Shown in pieces: positions 1 to 12,182 of a stretch of DNA of 64,000 nt. A program made the position numbers and the translations under genes. Location of the stretch: contig VZQC01000544.1 in the NCBI GenBank assembly GCA_009823505.1, forward strand, positions 3,413,102-3,477,101, in the 5' to 3' direction. This stretch comes from Rhizomys pruinosus. Taxonomy: Eukaryota; Chordata; Mammalia; Rodentia; Spalacidae. Below the pieces are notes generated by a model. It worked only from the letters and a program-made list of their open reading frames with translations, was not told the DNA's origin and did no database searches. How positions within the stretch are numbered: the stretch's first letter is position 1; every line of letters starts with the position of its first letter.

Positions 1-97
1 AATTAGATATATAGGTATTTAAAGCATCATAATAGTTATGGTAGTTACTTTGATAGACACAATGTTTGGATGTATGTTAATCCATGAATTACTTTTT
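1..97. repeat. Partial copy of the 1403-1500 sequence
   Basis: This stretch matches 1403-1500 in order and orientation (shared words AATTAGATATATAG, TAGTTATGG, TGTTTGGATG, AATCCATGAATTAC) with scattered substitutions and single-base indels. The same sequence occurs reversed near 7900-7998 inside the right palindrome arm, so the window holds three copies. The family is not recognised. It may be flanking DNA duplicated by assembly rather than a dispersed repeat. Confidence 0.7.
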
Positions 98-815
98 TCT
101 GTAAAAATAATCAAATTATACATTCAGCTTGTCCTCTCCGCACCCTCCGACCCCTCCAAATTCACCATTAAGTCGTTTTTGACTCAAAGCAAGGTCTTTC
201 TGGTTGTTGTTTCTTAATATGGCATCCCTCTCCACAAGCAATATTTAATTGGGTTATAGGTGGTGCTACCATCCACATATGAGGGATACATTCATGTTTT
301 CTGGGATGTTGTATACTTCATCTTATTAATTTCTAGCTCCATCATTTACCTGCAAAGTTCATGAGTGATCTTCCTTTACCGCTGCATAGAAACTCCGATG
401 TGTAATCATGTACCACATTTTCTAATCCACTCATCAGTTGAGGGGCATTTGGTTGGTTTCACAGCTTTTGCTATGTGAACAAGCATGCAATAAATATTAC
501 TGTGCATGTATTTCTTTCGAGTTCAGATGAGTTCTTGTGTATTACCAAGGGTGGTATGACTGTTCAAATGACAAGCTCATATTTTCAGTCTTCCAAGGTT
601 CTCCACACGCTTTCCATATGGCTTTACAAGTTACATCTCTCACCAGGAATGGATGGTTGTTCCCCTTTTCCCACAACCTCTCCAGCACTTGATTATTTTT
701 TGTTTTCTTTGAGACTACTGGCCAGCTTTTCAAGTGATATGGTATCATAGAGTGGTCTTAATTGTGCATCCTAATTATTTAGTGATGTTGAACAGTGTCT
801 TGTCAAGATTTTCTC
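98..815 (-). mobile_element. L1 3' end (3'UTR and ORF2 C-terminal part), degraded
   Basis: Colinear on the minus strand with the full-length L1 between about 43.1 and 44.25 kb: 3'UTR, the segment giving CTGCATAGAA and TACCACATTTTCT, the TTGAGGGGCATTTGG block, and TAGTGATGTTGAACA near the upstream end. Many single-base insertions and deletions break every frame, more than expected beside the clean L1 at 43-49 kb. This indel-rich texture continues up to the N at 909. The element is 5'-truncated in ORF2. Short open frames here are fragments, not genes. Confidence 0.8.
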
Positions 816-908
816 ACCCACACTCATCCTCCTCGTGATGCAGTAGTTCTTCTTATTATCTTAGTGATCATTTTCTTTGCTCCATTCTTTTCCAGTTATT
901 CATCTTTG

Positions 909-909
909 N
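909..909. other. Single ambiguous base (N) at a sequence seam
   Basis: One N sits exactly where the left palindrome arm begins: 910-920 pairs with 8481-8491. Sequence to its left is noisy L1. A lone N at the edge of a large duplication suggests an assembly join rather than a sequencing ambiguity; this is inference. Confidence 0.85.
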
Positions 910-3900
910 CAATTCAACTCAGGGCAATATTTCCCTTTCCCTTCCCCCCACCCCCACCCCATCCCAGATCATGTATTCTTGCCATAACTGTCTTGCATCT
1001 TTCTTGTTTTTTTTTTCCTTCATTTTTTAGCTGTAAGTGATAATCCATGAGTACAGCATCCTTCGTGCAAAACAATCTGCAGGCTGTGTGCCAACCCCCC
1101 ACAGCCCACCATCCAGTGGGGGGGTGACAGGTTGTTTGTTCAATCAAGTTGATCAAATGAGTGTCCAGACTTACACCGCTGTAGTTTACCATTCACCCCA
1201 ATCGCAGCCTTTACATCCTACCATGCCCCCTTCTCGCAGATTGTTCCCTAGGCTTAGAAAAGGCACAGGTGGATGAGAAGAAAAACAGTCCACTCTCTCT
1301 GGAGCTGTTGACTTGGACTCTGGTCAATTCTGGCTGTTTTCCTTTCATGGGCTGACAGTTTGTCCAGGAGTAACCTTCGATCCTACTAATGAAGCACAAG
1401 TAATTAGATATATAGTATTTTAGCAGCACTATAGTTATGGTAGGTTACTTTGGCATGACACATATGTTTGGATGAATATTTAATCCATGAATTACATTTT
1501 TTCCCCTTGTTAAATATGACAGGGTCTTATGTGGCTTAAACATCTCCTAACCTGTAGAGGATGTAAGCTTGTGGCATCAGCCATGGGTTATTCCTCCAAG
1601 GAGAGAGCCAATAGCCAATTAGATTTGGGATATACAGGCACATGGCTGCCTCTGCTGCACAGTATTTCCAGGCAGGTGAGGTGTAGCTGGTGCTGACGGT
1701 GGAGTCTTGCTTGACTCAGGGAGACCCGTATTTGCTTTATAAATATATATTTCTTAATAAACTATTTTAGCAGGTGATAAGTATGGTAGAAAATGGAAAA
1801 AAGTGGCAGCCAGTGACCGGCCGGTCGGGTTTGGTACCTCTGTGGCTTTGTGTGGGCCGGCTCCTGAGGCACAGGAACCCGGAAGTCACTCCAGGCAGGT
1901 ACAGGGCAGGGCTAAAAAGCAACAACACCCCCCCCCCCAACTGGAGTTGGTGAGAGAGTATCCAACTGGACTTTTTTTTGGAGAACCTTCAGAACAGGAA
2001 GAGTGACTTAGGCTTCCAATATCCAATATATAAACAAAATTGAAAGCCTGAAACCTAGACCAGTCAATACTCCATAAACAAGAAGGAGGAAAGAAAAAAA
2101 AAAAGCTTCAGAAGGAGGCAAGCAAAACTATCCACTAACATAGTGAAAAGACATTTGTGATTTGAATCACAAAAGGGAACCCACATGCCAGGACACTAGA
2201 AGGGACAACATGGGAAATGCACAAGATAATTCAGCACCAGGCTCTACCAAACCGTAGAGATAGCTACAATGGGATCCCCTGAGGTGACCCAAGAACAATC
2301 TTAAGAGGAATAATTGCAGACCTATGCAGAGAAATTAAAGAAATAAAGAAGAATTCAGAGAACTAAAGAGAGAGAAGAAAAACTCAAAAAGGACCTAGAG
2401 GGATACAATGAAAACTTCGGAATGAAATAAAGGAACAGATTGGACAAAACTCAGAAAGAACTAGAGGAGGAAAAAAAACAAACTCTGAAAGGAAGTAGAA
2501 GCACTGAAAAAGGAAGCCAACAACGAAGTAAGGAGCACCAAGAAGAGATTGAGAAGCTCAAAAAGGAAATGGGAAATACTAAAGAAAACACAGGATGAAA
2601 TGAAAAGGAATTAGAAACACTCATTAATCAAGAAAAAGAAAGGAAAAACCTCTGAAGTAGAATGGAGGAAGCAAACAAGAATATCAGATCTGGAAGATAA
2701 CACAGAGCAACTAAAAAGCTCAAATAAAGAATATGAAAAATTTAAAAATACACAAAAGTGGAACAAAACCAGGAAATATGGGACACAATGAAAAGATCAA
2801 ACCTCTGCATCATAGGAATAGAGGAAGGAGAAGAATCTCAAGAGATATATTGATCAGATCTTCAACAGAATAATAGAAAAACTTCCCCAAAAAAAAATAG
2901 ACAAACCCATACAAATAGTAAGAAGCACATAGACTCAAACAGAAAGATCAGAAAAAAACTCCCAGGCAGAAATCTATAAATATTTCAAAAAGACTTCAAC
3001 CATTACTACTCAAGTTGTTAGAAGGATACAAATGGAGGAGTTGTCCCAGATTCCTTCTATGAAGCAGCATCACGCCATTACCAAAACAGTAAGATGCAAC
3101 CAAAAGGAGAACTATAGACCTTCTCCTTAAGAACACAGATGCCAACATCTAAACAGGATACTGGCAAATCACATACAGACCCACATCAAGAAGATCATCC
3201 ATCATGACCAAGTGGATTCATCCAGAGATGCAGGGATGGTTCAACATATGAAAATCAATAAATATCTCAAATATATAAATGGACTGAAAGACAAAACAAA
3301 CCACCATCATCTCAATTGATGTGGAGAAACCTTTGATAAAATTCAGCATCCTTCTGTTTAAAGTCCTAAAGGGAATTGGACTGGGGAATCATTCTCAATG
3401 TAATTAAAGCCATATACAGGAAACCACGCCAATATCATCGTAAATGGAGAAACGACAGAAGCCTAACCTTAAAGGTAGGAACTCAGCAAGGCTGCCCCTG
3501 TCACACTCCTTTTCAATATAGTGCTGAAACCCTGCTAGGGCAATAGGCAAGAAAAGGAAATTAAAGGAGTTCTAATTGGAAAGAGGAAGTCAAGCTATCC
3601 CTTTTGCTGATGTTGATTGTCTACCTAAGGGATGCTAAGAACTCACCAGAAAACTCCTAGAAATGATTAAGAGCTTCACTAAAGTGGCAGGATACAAAAT
3701 AAATCTAGAAAAATCAGTAGCCTTTCTTTACACCACACAACAAGCAACTGAAGGGACTACAAGGAGACATTCTACTCAAAATATGCCTCAAAAACAATAA
3801 ATACTTAGGAACAAACTAACCAAGAACCACAAGGATCTCTACAACAAAAATTTAAACCCTGAAAAAGGAAATTGAGGAAGACATAGAAGATGGACAAACC

Positions 3901-4654
3901 GCTCCCATGCTCATGGATTGGATATAAATATAGTAAAATGTCCATTCTACCCAAACTCCTGTTACAGATTCAAGTGCATCCAATTAAATCCCCAAGATTT
4001 CTTCACGGCTTGGAAAAAAATCCTCAATTTCATTTGGAAAAACAAAGACCCCGAATAGGCTAAAGCACCCTGAGCAAAAGAGCAATACAGGGGGGATCGC
4101 TCTACCAGACATCAACTATACTCAGGGCTATAGTCATAAAAACAGCTTGGTACTGGCACAAAAACAAACCAGTTGACCAATGGAATAAAACTGAAGTTCC
4201 AACCTGAGCACATACAATTTCAGCCACCTCATATTGACAGGGGCCAGAAGACACAATGGAAGAAAGACAGCATTCTTCAGTTAAGTGGTTTGTCAAAAAT
4301 GGATCACCACTGTAGAAGATGATTAAACCCCTACTCTCGCCTGTACAAAAGTCAATTCCAGTTGGATCAAAGACCTCAATGTGAATCCAAAACTCTGGAG
4401 GTGATAGAGAAACTGGCAGCAGACTACAAGACCTAGGCGTAGGAAAGACTTCCTAAATCAGACAACAGCTGCACAATAAATACGATCGACAATTGACAAA
4501 TGGACTCATTAAACTCAAAAGCTTCTCACAACAAAAGAACAATAAGGAAGTGAAGAGAAAACCACGAGTGGAGGAAACCTTCACTGCAGATACATCTGAC
4601 AAAGCACTAATTTCCAGAGTATACAAGATACTCAAAAAACAAGAAAGAAAAACA
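910..4654 (+). repeat. Left arm of a 7.6-kb inverted repeat
   Basis: The arm reads as the reverse complement of 4655-8494. Paired anchors: 910 with 8491, 1391 with 8009, 2281 with 7118, 3011 with 6368. Coordinate sums drift from 9309 at the centre to 9401 at the edge, so this arm is about 90 bases shorter, with most of the loss between 3.0 and 4.6 kb. Differences I can see are largely one-base indels. The arm contains 890 bp of unrecognised flank (910-1800) and an internally deleted L1 (about 1803-4654). Confidence 0.93.
1803..4654 (+). mobile_element. Internally deleted L1, 5' end to ORF2, cut at the palindrome centre
   Basis: It starts in a GC-rich 5'UTR-like segment with a C run (near 1930), continues into ORF1-related sequence from about 2130 (coiled-coil-coding A-rich part 2330-2760, then the segment equivalent to ORF1 residues 195-260), and jumps near 2950-2970 to sequence equivalent to ORF2 residue about 480. 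ORF2 homology then runs through the RT region to about residue 1065, where the palindrome centre cuts it. Every frame is shattered by indels, so it encodes nothing. The 5'UTR resembles the L1 at 62.36-62.6 kb more than the full-length L1 at 48.7-49.0 kb. Confidence 0.8.
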
Positions 4655-7600
4655 TGTTTTTCTTTCTTGTTTTTTGGAGTAATCTTGTATACTCTGGAAA
4701 TTAGTGCTTTTCCAGATGTATCTGCAGTGGAAGGTTTCCTCCACTCGGTGGGTTTTCTCTTCACTCCTTATTGTCTCTTTTGTTGTGAGAAGCTTTTGAG
4801 TTAATGAGTCCATTTGTCAATTGTCGATCGTATTTATTGTGCAGCTGTTGTCTGAATTTAGGAAGTCCTTTCCTACGCCTAGGTCTTGTAGTCTGCTGCC
4901 AAGTTTCTCTATCACCTCCAGAGTTTTGGATTCACATTGAGGTCCCTTTGATCCAACTGAATTGACTTTTGTAGCAGGCGAGAGTAGGGGTTTAAGTCAG
5001 TCTTCAAGTGGTGATCCATTTTTGACAACACCACTTACGGAAGAATGCTGTCTTCTTCCATTGTGTCTTCGTGGCACCCTGGTCAATTGAGGTGGCTGAA
5101 ATTGTATGTGCTCAGGTGTGGAACTTCAGTTTTTATTCCATTGGTCAACTGGTTTGGTTTTTTGGTGCCAGTACGCAGCTGTTTTTATGAACGCTATAGC
5201 CCTGGAGTATAGTGTGATGTCTGGTAGAGCGATCCCCCTGTATTGCTCTTTTGCTCAGGGCTGCTTTAGCTATTCGGGGTCATTTGTTTTTCCAAATGAA
5301 AATTGAGGATTTTTTTTCCAAGCCCGTGAAGAAATTATTGGGGATTTTAATTGGGAGTGCACTGAATCTGTAACAGGGAGTTTGGGTAAGAATGGACATT
5401 TTTACTATATTTATATGCCAATCCATGAGCCATGGGAGGGTTTGTCCATCTTCTATGTCTTCCTCAATTTCTTTTTCAGGGTTTAAATTTTTGTTGTAGA
5501 GATCCGTGGTGTCCTTGGTTAGTTTGTTCCTAAGTATTTGATTGTTTTTGAGGATATTTTGAGTAGGAATGGTCTCCTTGTAGTCCCTTCAGTTGCTTGT
5601 TGTGTGGTGTAAAGAAGGCTACTGATTTTTTCTAGATTTATTTTGTATTCCTGCCACTTTAGTGAAGCTCTTAATCATTTCTAGGCAGTTTTTTTCGGTG
5701 GAGTTCTTAGCATCCCTTAGGAAGACAATCAGACTCAGCAGAAAGGATAGCTGGACTTCCTCTTTCCAATTAGATACTCCTTTAATTTCCTTTTCTTGCC
5801 TTGATTGCCCAGCAGGGTTTCAGCACTATATTGAAAAGGAGTGTGACAGGGGCAGCCTTGCTGAGTTCTACCTTTAAGGTTAAGGCTTCTGTCGTTTCTT
5901 CATTTACGAGATGATAGTGTGGGTTTGTGTTTCTGTAATGGCTCTTTAATTACATTGAGAATGATTTCCTCCAGTCCAATTCCCTTTAGGACTTTAAACA
6001 ATGAAAAGGGGGTAATGCTGAATTTTATCAAAGGTTTCTCCACATCAATTGAGATGATGATGTGGGTGTTGTTTGGCTTTCAGTCTCATTTATATATTTG
6101 AGGATATTTATTGATTTCATATGTTTAACCATCCCTGCATCTCTGGGATGAATCAACTTGTCATGATGGATGATCTTCTTGATGGTGGGTCGTATTGATT
6201 TGCCAGTATGCCTGTGTTAGGATGTTGGCATCTGTGTTCATTAAGGAGAAGGGTCTATAGTTTCCTTTTGGTTGGCATCTTACTTGTTTTGGTAATGGCG
6301 TGATGCTGCCTTCATAGAAGGAATTCTGGGACTAACTCCTCCCATTTGTATCCTTCTAAAACAACTTGAGTAGTAATGGTTGTGAAGTATTTTTGAAATA
6401 TTTATAGACATTTCTGCCATAGGGGAGTTCTTTTCTGATCTTCTGTTTGATAGCTCTATGTGCTTCTTACACTTTGTATGGGTTTGTCTTGATTTTCGTT
6501 TGGGGAAGTTTTCATCTATTATTCTGTTGAAGATCTGATCAATACTATCTCTTGAGATTCTTCTCCTTCCTCTATTCCTATGATGCAGAGGTTTGATCTT
6601 TTCATTGTGTCCCTATTTCCTGGTTTTTTGTTCCACTTTTGTGTATTTTTAAATTTTTCCATATTCTTTATTTGAGCTTTTTAGTTGCTCTGTGTTATCT
6701 TCCAGATCTGATATTCTTGTTTGCTTCCTCCATTCTACTTCAGAGGTTTTTCCTTTCTTTTTCTTGATTAGATGAGTGTTTCTAATTCCTGTTTCATTTC
6801 ATCCTGTGTTTTTCTTTAGTATTTCCCATTTCCTTTTTGAGCTTCTCATCTCTTCTTGTGCTCCTTACTTCGTTGGTTGGCTTCCTTTTTCAGTGCTTCT
6901 ACTTCCTTTCAGAGTTTGTTTTTTTTCCTCCTCTAGTTCTTTCTGAGTTTTGTCCAATCTGTTCCTTTATGTTCATTCCGAAGTTTATCATTGTATCCCT
7001 CTAGGTCCTTTTTGAGTTTTTCTTCTCTCTCTTTAGTTCTCTGAATTCTTCTTTATTTCTTTAATTTCTCTGCATAGGTCTGCAATTATTCCTTATAAGA
7101 TTGTTCTTGGGTCACCTCAGGGGGATCCCATTGTAGCTATCTCCTACGGTTTGGTAGAGCCTGGTGCTGAATTATCTTGTGCATTTCCCATGTTGTCCCT
7201 TCTAGTGTCCTGGCATGTGGGTTCCCTTTTGTGATACAAATCACAAATGTCTCTTTCACTATGTTAGTGGATAGTTTTGCTTGCCTCCTTCTGAAGCTTT
7301 TTTTTTCTCTTTCCTCCTTCTGTTTATGGAGTATTGACGGGTCTAGGTTTCAGGCTTTCAATTTGTTTATATATTGGATATTGGAGGCCTAAGTCACTCT
7401 TCTCCTGTTCTGAAGGTTCTCCAAAAAAAGTCCAGTTGGATACTCTCTCACCAACTCCAGTTGGGGGGGGGGGTTGTTTTGGGCTTTTTAGCCTGCGCCT
7501 GGTACCTGCCTGAGTGACTCCAGGTTCCTGTGCCTCAGAGCCGGCCCACACAAAGCCACAGAGGTACCAAACCCGACCGGCCGGTCACTGGCTGCCACTT

Positions 7601-8494
7601 TTTTCCATTTTCTACCATACTTATCACCTGCTAAAATAGTTTATTAAGAATATATAATTTATAAAGCAAATACGGGTCCCCTGAGTCAAGCAAGACTCCA
7701 CCGTCAGCACCAGCTACACCTCACCTGCCTGGAAATACTGTGCAGCAGAGGCAGCCATGTGCCTGTAAATCCCAAATCTAATTGGCTATTGGCTCTCTCC
7801 TTGGAGGAATAACCCATGGCTGATGCCACAAGCTTACATCCTCTACGGTTAGGAGATGTTTAAGCCACATAAGACCCTGTCATATTTAACAAGGGGAAAA
7901 AATGTAATTCATGGATTAATATATTCATCCAAACATATGTGTCATGCCAAAGTAACCTACCATAACTATAGTGCTGCTAAAATACTATATATCTAATTAC
8001 TTGTGCTTCATTATGTAGGATCGAAGGTTACTCCTGGACAAACTGTCAGCCATGAAAGGAAAACAGCCAGAATTGACCAGAGTCCAAGTTCAACAGCTCC
8101 AGAGAGAGTGGACTGTTTTTCTTCTCATCCACCTGTGCCATTTTCTAAGCCTAGGGAACAATCTGCGAAGAAGGGGGCATGGTAGGATGTAAAGGCTGCG
8201 ATTGGGGTGAATGGTAAACTACAGCGGTGTAAGTCTGGACACTCATTTGATCAACTTGATTGAACAAACAACCTGTCACCCCCCCACTGGATGGTGGGCT
8301 GTGGGGGGTTGGGCACACAGCCTGCAGATTGGTTTTGCACGAAGGATGCTGGTATCATGGATTATCACTTAAGCTAAAAATGAAGGAAAAAAAAAACAAG
8401 AAAGATGCAAGACAGTTATGGCAAGAATACATGATCTGGGATGGGGTGGGGGTGGGGGGAAGGGAAAGGGAAATATAGCTGAGTTGAATTGGGG
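4655..8494 (-). repeat. Right arm of the inverted repeat (same deleted L1, inverted)
   Basis: Mirror of 910-4654 with no spacer: the centre at 4652-4657 is ACATGT inside a perfect palindrome of about 38 bp. The L1 runs on the minus strand from 4655 to about 7560, followed by the inverted unrecognised flank to 8494. Homology stops at about 8491-8494, opposite the N at 909. No spacer or adapter-like sequence is visible at the centre. Confidence 0.93.
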
Positions 8495-8735
8495 CATGGT
8501 AGAATGTAAGGGCTGTGATTAGGGTAAATGGTGAAACTACAGCAATATAGTCTGGACACTTATTTGATCAACTTGATTGAACATACAAGCCCCCCCCCCC
8601 CCAGCTGGATAGTGGGACACTTTGGATGAGTGGGTTTGGGCACAACTACTTGCAAATTAGTTTTACATGAAGGATGCTTGTACTCATAAATTATTACTTA
8701 TTGTTAAAAAAATGAAGAAAAAAAAAGAAGTAATA
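8178..8735 (+). repeat. Diverged tandem pair, unit about 240-310 bp, family unknown
   Basis: The segment from GGGGCATGGTAGGATGTAA (8177) recurs at 8491 as GGGGCATGGTAGAATGTAA. Both units contain TTTGATCAACTTGATTGAAC, a C run, TGGATRGTGGG, and a GAAGGATGCT block before an A-rich end. The copies differ by clear substitutions and small insertions, so this looks like an old genomic duplication, unlike the near-identical palindrome arms. The first unit lies inside the right arm and the second outside it. I do not recognise the family. Confidence 0.7.
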
Positions 8736-10261
8736 GAAAAAAAGGAAAACAGAAAAAGTGATGAGACGGTTTTCAAAAGGCTGAATTGAGATCAAATGTA
8801 GATGAATATTTTCAGTTCGGATACATTTAAACCTTTTATTTTAGTAAATTACATAATTTGAAGACAGCACTTTTTGTGCATATTTTTTAGATCATGGGAA
8901 CCTTAAGAACTCAAGTTTAGACCTTAGTATTTAGATACCACCAAAATCTTTATCTGTGTAGTTCTGGGTACATGGGATGCATGGAAATAAATCTCCAAAT
9001 CACCAACCTGGTTCAGAATTCATTGGGAAGCCCCAAATTCGAATACTTGAGTTCTTTCCTTTTGTTCCATGGTCTTGGGACTTGACCCTGTTCTAGTATT
9101 AGTCTTCATTGTACAAAAACAGAATTTGAGTTTTAGATGATTTTGATTAAATATCTTCTTCTTGAATAGATTCAATATTGGAATATATTAGCTTAGCCAA
9201 TATATTCCATAGCTACTCTTTGACAATGCCAACTTCTGCTAAGATTAAGGGTAGAAAACTCAGGACTGATTTAATATCCTTTCTTACTGCAAAGTTTTCC
9301 TTTTAATGCTTGTAAATTTACCCATTAAATACTCATTCCTAGAGATCTCCTAGTTTGTATCCTTTTTCCAAACTGCTTGGCTTCATGTAGGACAGTTAGG
9401 CACGCCCCTCTCCCTGTTATTTCTTAACATATTTATTCTTGTTTGGAAATTGAGCTTTCTATTCCCTCATGAAAAAAAATTGTTTTCTTGACTTTTAATT
9501 CCATGTTTCATCCCAGGCATGAAAGCAATGGATCCCAATATTCCAGATCAATTTTCCCTCCCCTCAGAAAAGAGTTTGGGGTGGTAACAGGGATCTCTCT
9601 GCCAGAGAACTGTGCTGGAGGCTACCGAGCCAGAGGACAGGCATAGTACTGCAAATTCTGGTGTCAAGGGTCACTTTGGGACATACTCAGGGGACGTTTC
9701 CATGACCAGAGGGCATGTATATATCCATGAGGGAGCCAGGTATGCAGAAAGCTTGCATCAGGATTGAGCTGGATTACTGCAGCAGGGTTTAGGTGAACTT
9801 GCGGGTGGAAGAGCTGTGGGTTTTTTATATGATAAAATTTGAGAACTCCTTCCCAGTCCTCCTCTTCTCTGTCCGCAAATGCAGCACATTAAAGTCCCCT
9901 AGAATTTAGAAGCAACCCTTGAGCAAGGGGAAACTGGACACCGAGATTACCTTGAATTGGATAAGACTTAGTTCTTTCCTTTGAACAGAATGGATCTGAA
10001 AATAGATACTGAGTTCAGTTTTACAAAAGCAAACTCATCCCAAGCTTGTAGTTTGCCACAGGACCTGATTCCACACTTCTTGGGAGTGCTGTCTTTAATC
10101 TTCAGCTTTCTCTGTGGAAGCTTTTTATATCCAACCCAGGCACCAATGTATCAGTTCCTTATTCTGGTTCTCTGACTGCTGACTGGTTTCATATTCTTCT
10201 ACTGGAACCTCTCAGGGCAGAGAGTGTCCTCATTCATCTTATGTCTCCAGATGACTTCTAT
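8736..10261. other. No recognisable feature
   Basis: AT-rich DNA with no convincing gene, SINE or L1. Open frames are short and start in random context. Part of 9500-9840 is richer in GC, but I cannot assign it. Confidence 0.5.
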
Positions 10262-10617
10262 AGCTTAGGTCTGGACTATCCCCCAAAGGCCCAGATATCA
10301 AAAGACTTGGTCCCCAGTGTGACGCTATTGGGAGGAAGAGGCACCTTTAAAAAAGAGGGCTTCCTGCCATTTGCTGTGAAGGGGAGAGTGGCACCTTAGC
10401 CCCTTCCTCTCTTTTTCCTTCCTCCTGTGATGGGGCAAGCAGTTCTGCTTTGCCACTCATTTCCTCCATAGGTGCAAAATAACAGGATGTGCCAACCAGT
10501 CATGAGCTGAAGCCTGTAGAAGTTTAAACCAAAACAAGCTTTTTCATCAAACAACCTTTTAATCAACCAGGTTGATCACCTTGGGCATTTACTACAGTGA
10601 TAGAAAGCTGAGAGACA
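10262..10617 (+). mobile_element. Old LTR-like repeat (MaLR-type, tentative)
   Basis: Blocks such as CTTGGTCCCCAGTGTGACG, the pyrimidine-rich CCTTCCTCTCTTTTTCC, and the closing GTGATAGAAAGCTGAGAG resemble medium-reiteration rodent LTR-type repeats. The ends are eroded and no target-site duplication is evident. Family assignment is from memory of the general pattern and is weak. Confidence 0.4.
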
Positions 10618-12180
10618 CAATTTTTCAGCTTCTCACCATAACTCTCTTTCATTGGTTTTATTTTTTTACTTTACATTTAGACAGGCCCTCCTCTTCCTCC
10701 TTATCAATAGTCCAAATCCCATCCAATGTCAGACTCCTACTGTCTTTTAAAAACCTTTCCTTATTTTTCATCTCATAATTTAAATATTTATAGCATTTAG
10801 ATAGCACTTTTTCCTTAGTTACACAGTGCTGTATGTTCCTTGATCTATTATCTCATGGACTTTATTTCTTCTCTTTTATGGTATGGAGCTATGTAGGCCA
10901 CATTCCATATTTTTTTCTTGTGTTTTCTTGAATAGTAGCATGTAGATCTCAGAGTATATCTTGAAAAATGATTTTCCAATAGGGCCAAAGCCATTGCTGT
11001 TCACATATATCTTTGAGAGGAATTTAACTTTGTTTTATTCTTTATGTAACTTTGCATCTCCATGACTTCCTGCAGTTAAGTAAGCAGGCAGTGGGTGGAT
11101 GTGCTGTGCGTGTCTCTAACAAGTGAAACAAAGCCAATTTGCTCTATTTTTAGAAAATTTGATGGTGTTAATTTTCCAAGTGTCACTTAAAAATAGGTAG
11201 CTGAATAAATTCTCTGTTTAATGCAGCAGTGTGTGTTGGTAGAGATCTCTGGAATCTAGACATCACAGGTTTGCATCCTTAGTTCTACCTCAGCTATTGA
11301 AGAGATGAAAGAGTTATTTCTGTATGTCATGTCATTTCTTTTACCTGTGAAAATATTAGGGTAGTTTTCTGAATACAGCTTCAGATGAATTCCTTTTGTT
11401 ATAGATTTTAGCTCTGTGTTTTGTTTATGTGCTTGAATGAACACTAGTTTCTTACCTTGCTGTGCACTTAATTTTTATTCATAGAAGGGGTGTTTTCGAA
11501 GAAGAATCATAATTAGATTTGGGGAGATTGGTTCTTCTTCATCCAACTTATTTCTCTTGCTGGTTTAATTCACTGGGGGCCCAAAGAAGAGGGAGGGAAG
11601 GAACTGAAACTTGAGAGGCTTCAAGCACAGAGGAATCTTATTCCGCCTTTACCCCACCTCTCATTCACTGGTTTCCTCCAGTCCCAGAGGACAACACAAA
11701 ACCTATTTTGTAGAAGTGAGCACTGTGAAACTTATACTACTTTTTAACATGTAAAAGTATAGGATCCAGGAGACAGACCCATACCCAAGAGTATTTGTGG
11801 ATACAAATTAAACTACATAGGTCTTAAAAAAATAAAAAATAATAGAGGACATGAAGCAGGCTGGTAGTAAGGTGGGGTGGAGAAGGGGGATTGGAATACG
11901 AGGACAATATATGATATTCTCAAAGAATCAATAATTTCTTATAAAAGACTGAAAAAAAAAAAAAGACTGTGAAAGACCCAGAACTAAAGTGTGTCAGAAC
12001 CACAGGGAAAACTGTAATCAAGTAAGTCCCTGCAGGTTGGTTGTTCTCTTGGGTCATCAAATCCTATGTAACATTCTAGAATGTTTGTAAAGGCCAGCGG
12101 TTTCCAAGGGGATGCAGAAGTTGAGGATAGGATGAGCAAAGTGTGACGAGACTGAGGGCAGGGATTCTCTAAGAAGGATC
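10618..12180. other. Mostly unrecognised sequence; possible old L1 3' end at 11.77-11.96 kb
   Basis: No gene is visible. The stretch 11770-11965 (GAAGGGGGATTGGAATACG followed by an A-rich tail) resembles the 3' terminal part of an old rodent L1 on the plus strand, but the match is loose. The rest is AT-rich without assignable elements. Confidence 0.4.
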
Positions 12181-12182
12181 AG

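Noticed and set aside
4453..4813. Matching 103-aa frames on both strands near 4.6 kb
   Set aside because: They are the L1 ORF2 fragment read through the palindrome centre; the symmetry itself produces both.
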